From NCBI GenBank assembly GCA_965230985.1, contig OZ246399.1:496001-560000 (forward strand): a stretch of DNA of 64,000 nt. The letters are read 5' to 3'. Both the position numbers and the translations under genes were made by a program. The notes under the pieces were generated by a model that saw only the letters and a program-made list of their open reading frames with translations, did no database searches and was not told the DNA's origin. Positions within the stretch are counted from its first letter, which is position 1; each line of letters begins with the position of its first letter. Below, piece by piece: positions 39,697-48,608 of this stretch. The DNA is from UBA2211 sp035404185. GTDB lineage: Bacteria > Patescibacteriota > Minisyncoccia > Minisyncoccales > Minisyncoccaceae.

Positions 39697-40452
39697 TTAA
39701 CAATCAGGAACAACTAACTTCTCAATTCTATTAAAGTTATTATCTAGGAAGGTATCTAATTTTTGTTCCGAGTTTAGATTATAAACATTATACTCTATCT
39801 CGCCTTCATTAAGCCAATTAATATTAACGCCGTCTTCTAGTTCTGGAGGAAATTCATTAAGAATTTCTCCATTTTTTAATATAATTAACTGTTTTGTTGT
39901 GTCATTATTAAAACAAACTAAAGAAATAATATTTCCAAAGTTACGGATTTGATTAATTGATTCGGTATAAACCGCTTTATCTCCGGTTGGCGCAAAATGT
40001 AAACGCATACTGCTTTCTTTTATTTTCCTTATTTCCATAGAATTAATATCTATAGCAAATATTGGTCCGCCATATTCATAACTTAAATAGAAGTATATTT
40101 CTGTTCCTTTATCGGGATAGCCCGTAAGACCGATTACTCCATCACTACACAAAAGATTACCAATATCATTAAATTTTTCACAGACAGCTTTTCTAAGATT
40201 ATAAACATGATCGAAGAGAATTTTTTGATCACCAGTAGATCTATTAATTAATATTAGTTTTTCTGTATTATTATCAGATAGAATATTTTTAATCTCCCAA
40301 TCTTCTAGATTTATTTTTTTTACTTGATCAGTAATATTATTGTTTTCTTTTTTTATTAATTGTTGATTTTTATTATAAAAATAATAGCCACAACTACTAA
40401 TTACTAATAATAAAATAACTATTATAAAAATTATCTTTTTGTTTTTATTCAT
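39697..40452 (-). CDS. Membrane-anchored hypothetical protein
   Basis: 251 residues. N-terminal helix IIFIIVILLLVISSCGYYFY, with a Cys that could be lipidated (ISSC), then an external domain of about 210 residues rich in beta-propeller-like phrases (GLTGYPDKGTEIYFYLSYEYGGPIFAIDINSMEIRKIKES, APTGDKAVYTESINQI). It possibly senses or binds ligands outside the cell. No catalytic motif. Confidence 0.65.
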   Translation of the reverse strand: MNKNKKIIFIIVILLLVISSCGYYFYNKNQQLIKKENNNITDQVKKINLEDWEIKNILSDNNTEKLILINRSTGDQKILFDHVYNLRKAVCEKFNDIGNLLCSDGVIGLTGYPDKGTEIYFYLSYEYGGPIFAIDINSMEIRKIKESSMRLHFAPTGDKAVYTESINQIRNFGNIISLVCFNNDTTKQLIILKNGEILNEFPPELEDGVNINWLNEGEIEYNVYNLNSEQKLDTFLDNNFNRIEKLVVPDC

Positions 40453-40481
40453 ATGTTTACTTGAAGCAATTATACCACAAA

Positions 40482-40570
40482 CAAAAAACCGACAAAAGTG
40501 TCGGTTTAATTTTGCAGGGGCTCGTGGAGGACGTTAGAACCAGTTTGGTATTAAATTATGTATAAAAAAG
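40482..40570 (-). repeat. Cassette repeat R11 (CCGAC hairpin + module A)
   Basis: ACCGACAAAAGTGTCGGT hairpin, then TTTGCAGGGGCTCGTGGAGG, ACGTTAGAACC and ATTAAATTATGTATAAAAAAG. Confidence 0.78.
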
Positions 40571-40597
40571 CTAATCTTGAATCATAATTTATATTAT

Positions 40598-41040
40598 TTG
40601 ACAAATTAAAGTGTATTATATAAAATAAGGGCACGGTTCTTTATATTCTCTTGTAGCTCGCTCTAGCAACACGTTTCAATGTTCCTGGAGCGGGTTACCG
40701 GAATTTAAAATGATGGTTTCTCGCACAAAAGTTCACCCGGAAAGGTGCAACATGGCAAAAAGCTACGAGCTACGCTCGGAAGGATAGGCAAGCAGCGACT
40801 AGAGGTACGGACTGGTAAACCAAATTTGCTCAAAGAGGAAGCTGTGAAAGACACTTAAGACTTGCCTCCAAAAGCGGCATACCACGACGTCAAACATAGT
40901 GAGAACAACATTATTGCTGCCTTATGGCGGCACCCTGAGATTTATGATGAGAAGCGATCGGAAGCTGCTCCAACTATATCGCCTCCCATTCATCATCTCT
41001 TGTAACGCGCAAATACAATTTATTATGCGCGTTGTTTTAT
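40598..41040 (+). ncRNA. Putative structured RNA cassette (about 405 nt)
   Basis: Promoter TTGACA (40598-40603), 17 bases, TAAAAT (40621-40626). Terminator AACGCGC/GCGCGTT (41004-41033). It is bounded by repeats R11 and R12 like a protein cassette but holds no open frame of more than about 30 codons. It is richer in G+C than its surroundings. Helices seen: CGCTCTAG/CTGGAGCG, GGCAAG/CTTGCC, GCTGCC/GGCGGC, AACA/TGTT. A short frame behind GGAAAGGTG (MAKSYELRSEG) cannot be excluded. RNA family unrecognised. Confidence 0.5.
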
Positions 41041-41065
41041 ATAAAAACATTATTTAAAATTTATT

Positions 41066-41112
41066 TGTAGGGGCTCGTGGAGGACGTTAGAACTATAATT
41101 AGACAATAAGAA
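41066..41112 (-). repeat. Cassette repeat R12 (module A)
   Basis: GTAGGGGCTCGTGGAGGACG then TTAGAACTATAATT, directly after the RNA cassette's terminator and before the stop of the 41113 gene. Confidence 0.75.
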
Positions 41113-41484
41113 TTATTTTATCGGATTAAATAAAGTATGATTTCTAGTGTTTTCAGCCGGATTAGAAATTTTAGGCTGGAATAGTGAAAGAGTTAAAAAA
41201 ATAAATATGAAAGTAAAATTTATTAGAATATGTTTTTTAATAATGCTTCTACTGTTTTCATCTTTTTTTATAAAAAACTTAATGATATCTAGTACCATTT
41301 TAAAAAGAATAACATATGTTATAAGTAAAAAATAATTAATCCAAAACATATCAACTAATGCCAGACCGATTAAGAAGATTATTAAGAATGTGATAAACCA
41401 ATCCACCCAGCTAGTTTTCTTAAAAAGATAATAAAAAATAAACAACAAAAAGAGAGAAATCATTAGGGCAATAGTTATATTCAT
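41113..41484 (-). CDS. Small multi-pass membrane protein
   Basis: 123 residues, three to four hydrophobic segments (ALMISLFLLFIFYYLF, WFITFLIIFLIGLALVDMFWINYFLLITYVILFKMV, FTFIFIFLTLSLF) separated by short charged loops. No recognised family. A single-gene cassette between R12 and R13. Confidence 0.58.
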   Translation of the reverse strand: MNITIALMISLFLLFIFYYLFKKTSWVDWFITFLIIFLIGLALVDMFWINYFLLITYVILFKMVLDIIKFFIKKDENSRSIIKKHILINFTFIFIFLTLSLFQPKISNPAENTRNHTLFNPIK

Positions 41485-41558
41485 TATTTATTATAAATAT
41501 ATTATCTTGAAATCATTATATCTCTTCAAAACAGAAAAGCCAATAAAGGTTTTAAAAA

Positions 41559-41670
41559 CGTAGGGGCTCGTGGAGGACGTTAGAACCAAAATTCAGGAGA
41601 ATATGTTACAATTAAGTAGTGATGGGACGAACTTGGAACATTTTTGAGGTTAAATTGGGTATGAAAAAAG
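41559..41670 (-). repeat. Cassette repeat R13 (modules A+B)
   Basis: GTAGGGGCTCGTGGAGGACG, TTAGAACC, linker CAGGAGAATATGTTACAATT, then GATGGGACGAACTTGGAACA and TTTTTGAGGTTAAATTGGG. It is the best-preserved A+B composite and matches R1 in its linker. Confidence 0.8.
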
Positions 41671-41716
41671 AGGCTTTGATGTCGGAGTCCTCATTTTCTC
41701 CGGAAGCTATAGAGCT

Positions 41717-42061
41717 TCAGTTCCAGAGTGCCCGAGAGCACTTTATGCAGAACTTGTTTTCATCAAGTTCATGCACGCACGAGAGATCATTTCTCTCGAC
41801 CGGGAGGTAATAATAACCTCCTGGATTTTCGATGTGGGCACGATAGCCCACAAAGCAGTCTTTGGACATGATAATCATGTCCTCGGGATCACCGACCTCA
41901 AAGGTCCTGTGTGCGATCCAGTCGATGCCAGCTGCTTTCATAGCGGCATCAATCTTCTCGGTTGTCAGAGGTTCCTCTAACGAGCCAAGAATTTTTTCCA
42001 GTCTCTCATCTGCAACCTTCTGCATTTCTGCATAGGTCATCACTCCCTCTGTGTCTACCAT
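41717..42061 (-). CDS. Hypothetical cassette protein
   Basis: 114 residues if begun at ATG 42061, which lies six bases after a TATAGT box (promoter TTGACA, 17 bases, TATAGT) and would be leaderless. It is 107 residues if begun at ATG 42040, which has AGAGGGAG upstream. Soluble, with EKILGSLEEPLTTEKIDAAMKAAGIDWIAHRTFEVGDPEDMIIMSKDCFVGYRAHIENPGGYYYLPVE and a C-terminal CVHELDENKFCIKCSRALWN that could form a small zinc site. Clearly richer in G+C than rnhB. Family unknown. Confidence 0.6.
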   Translation of the reverse strand: MVDTEGVMTYAEMQKVADERLEKILGSLEEPLTTEKIDAAMKAAGIDWIAHRTFEVGDPEDMIIMSKDCFVGYRAHIENPGGYYYLPVERNDLSCVHELDENKFCIKCSRALWN

Positions 42062-42129
42062 ATTAATACTATAACATAGTATATTTATTATGTCAATAGT
42101 AGCGGCTGGCGAGTTCAAGAAACTAACCA

Positions 42130-42216
42130 AAAGGTTCTAAAGTGATTTTGCGGTTATCTAAAAAGCCTTATAGAATAAGGCTTCCTAAATTTGCAGGGGA
42201 GAAAGGATTCGAACCA
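42130..42216 (-). repeat. Cassette repeat R14 (modules D+C)
   Basis: AGGTTCTAAAGTGATTTTGC, GGTTATCTAAAAAGCC, hairpin AAGCCTTA...TAAGGCTT, then TTTGCAGGGGAGAAAGGATT and CGAACC, the exact T-arm wording. It lies 15 bases from the rnhB stop. Confidence 0.8.
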
Positions 42217-42231
42217 TTGAGTTTTTTCTAT

Positions 42232-42858
42232 CTACTTTATTTGATTAATCGGAGCAAAGCTTTTTCTATGTATCTTGCAGGCTCCATTATTTTTAATATT
42301 TTTCAAGTGTTCCTTTGTTCCATACCCTTTATGTTTTTTAAAATTGTACGCAGGATATAATGCATCATACTTAATCATTAATCTATCTCTGGTTACCTTT
42401 GCAATAATACTAGCAGCTGAAACTAAAAATATCTTATCGTCAGCTTTAATAATTGATTCTTGAGCAACACTTAAGTTAATTTTTATCTTTCCATCAAGAA
42501 TAATATAATCAATTTTAATTTTATTCTTCTTTTCTAAATTTTTAATTGCCTTAATCATTGAAAGCTTAGTAGCCTCTAAAATATTAATCTTGTCAATTAC
42601 CTTTTCAGAAACAATCCCGATTCCCCATTTTAACTTAGAATTATTAATTAAATTAGTGTAAACCTCCCCCCTCTTTTTTTCAGTTAACTTTTTTGAATCT
42701 TTTACTGATTTGATTTTCTTTACCTCTTTAAAGTTTTTTGAGAGAATTAAAACGGCTCCAGATACAACTGGACCAGCCAAAGGTCCTCTTCCAGCCTCAT
42801 CGATTCCCACTATATATTTATACCCCTTTTTCCATAACCTCTTTTCTTCTTGAATCAT
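42232..42858 (-). CDS. rnhB: Ribonuclease HII
   Basis: 208 residues from MIQEEKRLWKKGYKYIVGIDEAGRGPLAGP, chosen because longer starts add hydrophobic residues unlike the family. Removes RNA from RNA-DNA hybrids. The catalytic D-E-A-G-R-G motif, the DSKKLT motif, DYIILDGK and the VTRDRLMIKYD acidic site are all present. The C terminus ends CKIHRKSFAPINQIK. Divergent from the beta-solenoid gene. Confidence 0.94.
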   Translation of the reverse strand: MIQEEKRLWKKGYKYIVGIDEAGRGPLAGPVVSGAVLILSKNFKEVKKIKSVKDSKKLTEKKRGEVYTNLINNSKLKWGIGIVSEKVIDKINILEATKLSMIKAIKNLEKKNKIKIDYIILDGKIKINLSVAQESIIKADDKIFLVSAASIIAKVTRDRLMIKYDALYPAYNFKKHKGYGTKEHLKNIKNNGACKIHRKSFAPINQIK

Positions 42859-42903
42859 AATCAAATATGGGATATTATTAAGATATATTATATATATTAA
42901 CAT

Positions 42904-43569
42904 ATGGTTATATTAAATAGCAAAAACAATAATCAAGAAGTTATCGGTCAATTAGAAATAATTAATGAGATTAATATAGCCGAAAGAGAAAATAGGCCAG
43001 TCGATTTTAGTAACAAAACCTTAGCTGATTTCAATCTTATCATTAACAAGATTAAATTTGGATTAAACTTAGAAAATGCAAAAATACTTGGTCCAGTCTT
43101 TTTGGGTGAGGTAGTTATCATTGGAGATCTTAATTTAAAAGGAGCAGTAATTAATGGCTCTTTGTATCTAGGCAAAGCAGATATAAAAAATGATTTAATT
43201 TTTGAAAATACTCAAATTAATGGCGCTATAAATTTAGTTGGTGCTAAAATTGGAGGAAATATTAATGCTAGAGGGCTAATCACTGCTGGTTTTCTATCAT
43301 TAACCAAGACAGAAATATTTGGAGATGTAATTTTAGAAAATGCAGAAATTGCCTCAGCTAATTATGATGACATGATGGTAAGAGGAGATGCTTTTTTTGA
43401 TACTGCTAACGTTGGAGGAAATCTTAATTTAGGAAAAATGAAAACTGAAGGAATGATTGACTTAGAAGAAGCTAATATTGGAAGTAATCTTGTTTTAACG
43501 GGAACGAAAAGTAACAGAGATTCCATTGATACGACAAAGACAAGGATAGGAGGAAAAAAGATTATTTAA
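42904..43569 (+). CDS. Beta-solenoid protein (pentapeptide-repeat/bactofilin-like)
   Basis: 221 residues. From about residue 70 a repeat of roughly 20 residues, (G-x-L-x-L-x-x-A-x-I-x-G), runs on: GDLNLKGAVINGSLYLGKADI, DLIFENTQINGAINLVGAKI, GNINARGLITAGFLSLTKTEI, GDVILENAEIASANYDDMMV, GDAFFDTANVGGNLNLGKMKT. It has no signal peptide or membrane helix. Such solenoids serve as scaffolds or DNA mimics, and function here is open. A TATATT box five bases before the ATG suggests a leaderless mRNA. It precedes dnaE by 14 bases. Confidence 0.72.
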   Translation: MVILNSKNNNQEVIGQLEIINEINIAERENRPVDFSNKTLADFNLIINKIKFGLNLENAKILGPVFLGEVVIIGDLNLKGAVINGSLYLGKADIKNDLIFENTQINGAINLVGAKIGGNINARGLITAGFLSLTKTEIFGDVILENAEIASANYDDMMVRGDAFFDTANVGGNLNLGKMKTEGMIDLEEANIGSNLVLTGTKSNRDSIDTTKTRIGGKKII

Positions 43570-43583
43570 TGAATTAAAGATAA

Positions 43584-46500
43584 ATGAATAAGAAGTTTAC
43601 ACATTTGCACTTGCATTCGCATTATTCTCTTTTGGATGGATTAGCGAAAATAGATGACATTATTGATAAGGTCAAAGAACTTGGCATGGATTCAGTTGCT
43701 TTAACTGACCATGGAACAATGTATGGAGCAATTGAATTCTATGAAAAAGCTAAAGCTAAAGGAATTAAGCCTATTATTGGTTGCGAAGTTTATGAATCAA
43801 TTAGAGACATGGAAGATAGGACTCCTAATCTAGATGGTAAACGTTTTCATTTGATTCTCTTAGTAAGAAATGAACAAGGATATAAAAATTTAGTAAAAAT
43901 AGTAACCGAAGCTCACTTAAGAGGTTTTTATTATAAACCTCGTGTAGACTTGGAATTATTAGAAAGGTATTCTGATGGTCTTTTAGCGACATCTGCATGT
44001 TTGCAGGGTAGAATTCCTCAACTATTACTTTCTAATAAAAAGGAAGAGGCTGAAGAAATGGCTTTAAAATATGAAAAGATATTTGGCAAAGGTAATTTCT
44101 ATTTAGAACTTCAATATCATCCCGGCATTCCTGAACAAGCAAGGGCTAATCAAATGATAATAGAGTTGAGCAAAAAAACAGGAATTCCTTTTATTGCCAC
44201 CAATGATTCCCACTATGTCAACAGAGATGATGCTGAAGCTCAAGATATTTTAATGTTGATTAATACTGGAGCTGATATTAATGACAAAGAAAGACTATCC
44301 ATGCTTGGAGATGATTTTTCAATCAGAAGCACTGATGAAATGGTAGAAGCTTTTAAAGATGTTCCTGAAGCAATTAGTAATACTCAAAAAATAGTTGAGG
44401 CTTGTAATCTGGAATTAAAATTAGGAGAATTCAAACTTCCCTCTTTTGATGTTCCAGAAGGAAAAAATACAGAAAGTTATTTAAAAGAATTATGTTATTT
44501 GGGAATTGAAAAAAAGTACGATATTCATTCTCCCGAATTAAAAGATATTATTGAAAAAGTTTTAAAAGGAAAAGAAATAAAGATTGAAGATATTAAAGAT
44601 GATAAACTAAAAGAAGTAATCGAGAGAATGGAATATGAGTTGTCGGTTATTAACCGAACTGGCTTTTCAGGATATTTTTTAATTGTTCAGGATTTTGTTA
44701 ACTGGGCTAAGAATAATAGAATTGTCGTTGGGCCAGGTAGAGGCTCAGCTGGAGGTTCAATTGTCGCCTATCTTTCCAATATTACCAACGTTGATCCATT
44801 AAAGTATAACTTGTACTTCCAAAGGTTTTTAAATCCAGACAGAATTTCTCCTCCTGATATCGATTTAGATTTTACTGACAAAAGAAGAGATGAAGTTATT
44901 AATTACGTTGCTGAAAAATATGGACGAAATAGAGTTGCACAAATTATTACCTTTGGAACTATGGCTGCTAAAGCTTCAATTAGAGATGTGGGCAGAGCTT
45001 TAGGCTATCAATATTCTTATTGCGATAAAATCGCAAAAATGATTCCTTTAGGTTTTGATTTGAAGGATTCATTAGAAAAAATAGATGAATTTAAATCTTT
45101 ATATGAATCAGATACTGAAGCTGAAAGACTAATTGATTTGGCATTAAAAATTGAAGGCTGCGCCAGACATGCTTCAACTCATGCTTGTGGAGTTGTAATT
45201 GCCAGAAATCCCCTAGACGATTCGGTGCCGACTCAACATCCAACTCAAGGCGGAGAATCGATTGTCACTCAATATGAAATGCACTCTGTTGAATCAATGG
45301 GACTATTAAAAATGGATTTTTTGGGATTAAAAAACTTAACCATCATTGAGGAAACTTTAAAAAGAATTTACGCTGTCCGCGGAATTAATGTTGATATGGA
45401 TAGAATTCCATTAGACGATCCTAAAACTTTTAAATTATTGCAAGATGGAGACTGTATTGGAGTGTTTCAATTAGAATCTGATGGAATGCGTAGATACGTT
45501 AAACAATTAAAACCAACCGAAATTGAAGACATCATTGCTTTAGTTGCTTTGTATCGTCCTGGTCCGATGCAACATATTCCTGAATATATTAACGGTAAAC
45601 ACCAAAGGAAGGAAGTTAAATACATGCATCCATTATTGAAACCGATTCTTGAAAATACTTATGGTATTCCCGTATATCAAGAACAAATTATGCGTATCGC
45701 TCAAGATTTAGCTGGTTTTACTTTAGCTGAAGCAGATATTTTGAGAAAAGCTATTGGTAAAAAGATTGAAAAGCTTTTAATGGAGCAAAAAGACAAGTTT
45801 GTTAATGGAATGAAGAAGAATAATATCGATGAAAGAATTGCGGTTGAGTTGTGGCATTGGATTGAACCTTTTGCTAGATATTCTTTTAATAAATCCCACG
45901 CTGCTTGTTATGCCATTATTGCTTATCAAACAGCTTACTTGAAAGCTAATTATCCTGTTGAATATATGGCTGCTTTGCTGACTTCAGAAAGTTCTGATTT
46001 GGATAGAATTTCAATTCTAATTGAAGAATGTAAAAAAATGAAGATTGAAGTTTTGCCTCCAGACATTAATGAAAGTTTTAGCAATTTCAGTGTGGTTCCA
46101 GAAAAGAACCAAATTAGATTCGGATTATCAGCCGTTAAAAATGTGGGCTATAATATCGTAGAATTAATTGTTAATGAAAGAAAAAATAACGGACACTTTA
46201 AAACAATTGAAGATTTTATTTCCAGAGTTGATGCCAAAGTTTTAAATAAAAAATCATTGGAAAGTTTAACTAGAGCCGGAGCTTTTGATACTTTAAAAGA
46301 AAGAAATCAAATTCTTTCTAATTTAGAAAAACTATTAGACTGGTCCAAGAAAAACCAAAAGATAAAGGAGAGTGGACAGAGAGGTTTGTTTGATAATACA
46401 ACCTCCGTTAGTTTTTCAAACGGAATAACATTAGATAATGTAGAACCAGCTAATGAATATGAAAAATTGATGTGGGAAAAAGAATTATTAGGATTATATA

Positions 46501-46886
46501 TTTCTGGCCATCCACTAGAAAAGTACAGAGGATTACTAGAACAACAAACGACGTCAATTAGAAAAATTATTGGAGATCTTAATGGTACGGCAGCAGGTAG
46601 CCGAAATCCATTTGAAAAATATATCATTAACGGAGAAACGGTCACGATTGGAGGAATCATTTCGAGTATTAAAAAAATAATGACGAAAAAAGGAGATCCG
46701 ATGATGTTCATTAAGGTGCAAGACTTGACGGATACGATTGAAGTAGTGGTCTTTCCTTCAATGATAGAAAAAAATCCCTACGCCTTTGTAGAAAATAAAA
46801 TAGTGTCAATTACGGGTAAAACGGATACGAAAGACGGAATGCCCAAAGTAATTGCCAATGAAGTTGAAGAAATATTAGAAGCATAA
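43584..46886 (+). CDS. dnaE: DNA polymerase III alpha subunit
   Basis: 1100 residues, normal DnaE1 length. PHP domain (HLHLHSHYSLLDGLAKI, ALTDHGTMYGAIEFY, NDSHYV), polymerase core with GPGRGSAGGSIVAYL, the catalytic carboxylates in PDIDLDFTDKRRDEVINY and the finger segment FGTMAAKASIRDVGRAL. HARHAS-like motif as CARHASTHACGVVIA, helix-hairpin-helix (RFGLSAVKNVGYNIVELI), and a C-terminal OB fold (VTIGGIISSIKKIMTKKGDPMMFIKVQDLTDTIEVVVFP). Followed by thrS after ten bases. Confidence 0.97.
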   Translation: MNKKFTHLHLHSHYSLLDGLAKIDDIIDKVKELGMDSVALTDHGTMYGAIEFYEKAKAKGIKPIIGCEVYESIRDMEDRTPNLDGKRFHLILLVRNEQGYKNLVKIVTEAHLRGFYYKPRVDLELLERYSDGLLATSACLQGRIPQLLLSNKKEEAEEMALKYEKIFGKGNFYLELQYHPGIPEQARANQMIIELSKKTGIPFIATNDSHYVNRDDAEAQDILMLINTGADINDKERLSMLGDDFSIRSTDEMVEAFKDVPEAISNTQKIVEACNLELKLGEFKLPSFDVPEGKNTESYLKELCYLGIEKKYDIHSPELKDIIEKVLKGKEIKIEDIKDDKLKEVIERMEYELSVINRTGFSGYFLIVQDFVNWAKNNRIVVGPGRGSAGGSIVAYLSNITNVDPLKYNLYFQRFLNPDRISPPDIDLDFTDKRRDEVINYVAEKYGRNRVAQIITFGTMAAKASIRDVGRALGYQYSYCDKIAKMIPLGFDLKDSLEKIDEFKSLYESDTEAERLIDLALKIEGCARHASTHACGVVIARNPLDDSVPTQHPTQGGESIVTQYEMHSVESMGLLKMDFLGLKNLTIIEETLKRIYAVRGINVDMDRIPLDDPKTFKLLQDGDCIGVFQLESDGMRRYVKQLKPTEIEDIIALVALYRPGPMQHIPEYINGKHQRKEVKYMHPLLKPILENTYGIPVYQEQIMRIAQDLAGFTLAEADILRKAIGKKIEKLLMEQKDKFVNGMKKNNIDERIAVELWHWIEPFARYSFNKSHAACYAIIAYQTAYLKANYPVEYMAALLTSESSDLDRISILIEECKKMKIEVLPPDINESFSNFSVVPEKNQIRFGLSAVKNVGYNIVELIVNERKNNGHFKTIEDFISRVDAKVLNKKSLESLTRAGAFDTLKERNQILSNLEKLLDWSKKNQKIKESGQRGLFDNTTSVSFSNGITLDNVEPANEYEKLMWEKELLGLYISGHPLEKYRGLLEQQTTSIRKIIGDLNGTAAGSRNPFEKYIINGETVTIGGIISSIKKIMTKKGDPMMFIKVQDLTDTIEVVVFPSMIEKNPYAFVENKIVSITGKTDTKDGMPKVIANEVEEILEA

Positions 46887-46896
46887 TTATAAATAT

Positions 46897-48585
46897 ATGG
46901 AATTAGAAAAAATAAAACATTCATTATCGCACATCTTAGCCGCTAGCGTTAAAGAGTTATTCCCTAATGCTAAATTTGGTATTGGTCCAGCCATAGAAAA
47001 TGGTTTTTATTATGACATCGAAGCTAATTTTAAGGAGGAAGATTTGCCGAAGATAGAAAAGAAAATGAAAGAGATTATTAAAAAGGATATTTCTTTTATT
47101 AAAAAAGATATTACTAAAAAAGAAGCTAAGGAATTATTTAAAGACCAGTCCTACAAATTAGAATTGATTGAAGAAATTCCAGAAGAAAAAGTTTCTATTT
47201 ATACTTCAGGAGATTTTATTGATTTATGTAAGGGACCTCATATTAAGTCAACTAAAGAGATTAATACTAAAGCATTTAAATTGCAAAAATTAGCAGGAGC
47301 TTATTGGAGAGGCGACGAAAAAAACAATATGTTAACTAGAATATATGGTTTAGCTTTTGAAACTGAAGAAAAATTAAATGAATACCTAAAGATGCTTGAA
47401 GAAGCAGAAAAAAGAGACCACAGGAAATTAGGCAGAGAGTTAGATTTATTTTCTTTTCATGAGGTTGCTCCTGGTATGCCATTTTTCCATCCAAAAGGTA
47501 CCATTGTTTACAATGAACTTAAAAAATTATGGATAGATTCTCAGAAAGAATTTGATTACGAAATGGTTATTTGTCCATCAATGATGGATGTTTCTATTTG
47601 GAAAAAATCAGGCCATTGGGATCACTATAAGGACGATATGTATTTTACTCATACTGAAGGAGACCAAACACAATACGCTCTTCGTCCAATGGATTGTCCT
47701 GGGGCAATTATTATTTATAATAATTCTCCTAAGTCATATAGAGACTTCCCCTTAAGATATGCTGAACCTGGGTTAATAACTAGGCGTGAAAAGTCGGGTC
47801 AGCTGGGAGGACTATTCCGCGTTCAACAATTTGTTCAAGATGATGCGCATATTTTTATTAGAGAAGATCAAATTGAAGAAGAAATAAAGAATGTTATCGC
47901 TTTAGTTAATAAAATATATAATAAATTCGGATTAGAATATAAAGCTTTTCTCTCTACTCGTCCCGATAGCTTTATGGGTGATCCTAATATTTGGGAAAAA
48001 GCAGAAAATGATTTAAAGAAAATTCTAAACGATGTCTATGGAAAAAATAACTACGGTCTTAAAGAAAAAGACGGAGCTTTTTACGGCCCTAAAATTGATT
48101 TTCAGCTGAAAGATTGTTTAGGAAGAACATGGCAATGCGCTACCATTCAATTAGATTTTCAAATGCCCTTAAAGTTTAATTGCGTATATGCAGATTCAGA
48201 TGGAAACGAAAAAAATCCAGTTTTGATTCATAGAACAATCATGGGTTCTTTCGAAAGATTTATGGGTATTTTGATTGAACATTATGCTGGAGCATTCCCC
48301 TTTTGGTTAGCTCCTGTTCAGATTAAAATTCTTCCCGTTGGAGAATCTCACCGTGAATATGCTAAAGCCGTTGCAGAAAAACTAAAAGAATACAGAATAA
48401 AGATAGACGACAATAATGAAACTATCGGAAAAAAGATAAGAAATGCAGAAATGGAAAAAGTTCCCTACGTTTTAGTTGTCGGAGATGTAGAAAAAGGAAA
48501 TAATACTATTAGCGTAAGACAGCGTGGGAAAATAGATTTAGGAGAAATATCAATTGAAGAATTTATTAAAAAACTTAATAATTAA
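46897..48585 (+). CDS. thrS: Threonyl-tRNA synthetase lacking the TGS domain
   Basis: 562 residues. It begins directly with the editing/SAD region (LEKIKHSLSHILAASVKELFPNAKFGIGPAIENGFYYDIE), so the N-terminal TGS domain of about 60 residues found in most bacterial ThrRS is absent. No upstream room exists after dnaE. The core is complete: motif 2 TRREKSGQLGGLFRVQQFVQDDAHIF, the zinc ligands (MDCPGA, DDAH, HRTIMGSFERFMGILIEHYAGAFP) and the anticodon domain WLAPVQIKILPV. Confidence 0.95.
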   Translation: MELEKIKHSLSHILAASVKELFPNAKFGIGPAIENGFYYDIEANFKEEDLPKIEKKMKEIIKKDISFIKKDITKKEAKELFKDQSYKLELIEEIPEEKVSIYTSGDFIDLCKGPHIKSTKEINTKAFKLQKLAGAYWRGDEKNNMLTRIYGLAFETEEKLNEYLKMLEEAEKRDHRKLGRELDLFSFHEVAPGMPFFHPKGTIVYNELKKLWIDSQKEFDYEMVICPSMMDVSIWKKSGHWDHYKDDMYFTHTEGDQTQYALRPMDCPGAIIIYNNSPKSYRDFPLRYAEPGLITRREKSGQLGGLFRVQQFVQDDAHIFIREDQIEEEIKNVIALVNKIYNKFGLEYKAFLSTRPDSFMGDPNIWEKAENDLKKILNDVYGKNNYGLKEKDGAFYGPKIDFQLKDCLGRTWQCATIQLDFQMPLKFNCVYADSDGNEKNPVLIHRTIMGSFERFMGILIEHYAGAFPFWLAPVQIKILPVGESHREYAKAVAEKLKEYRIKIDDNNETIGKKIRNAEMEKVPYVLVVGDVEKGNNTISVRQRGKIDLGEISIEEFIKKLNN

Positions 48586-48608
48586 TTTAATTAAGTAAAT
48601 AATAAAGT

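Noticed and set aside
40598..41040. Frameshifted small protein gene in the 40.6 kb unit
   Set aside because: Two frames give short Lys/Arg-rich stretches (for example GKQRLEVRTGKPNLLKEEAVKDT), but neither has a start codon with context and no single shift yields a plausible protein. Kept as an RNA candidate.
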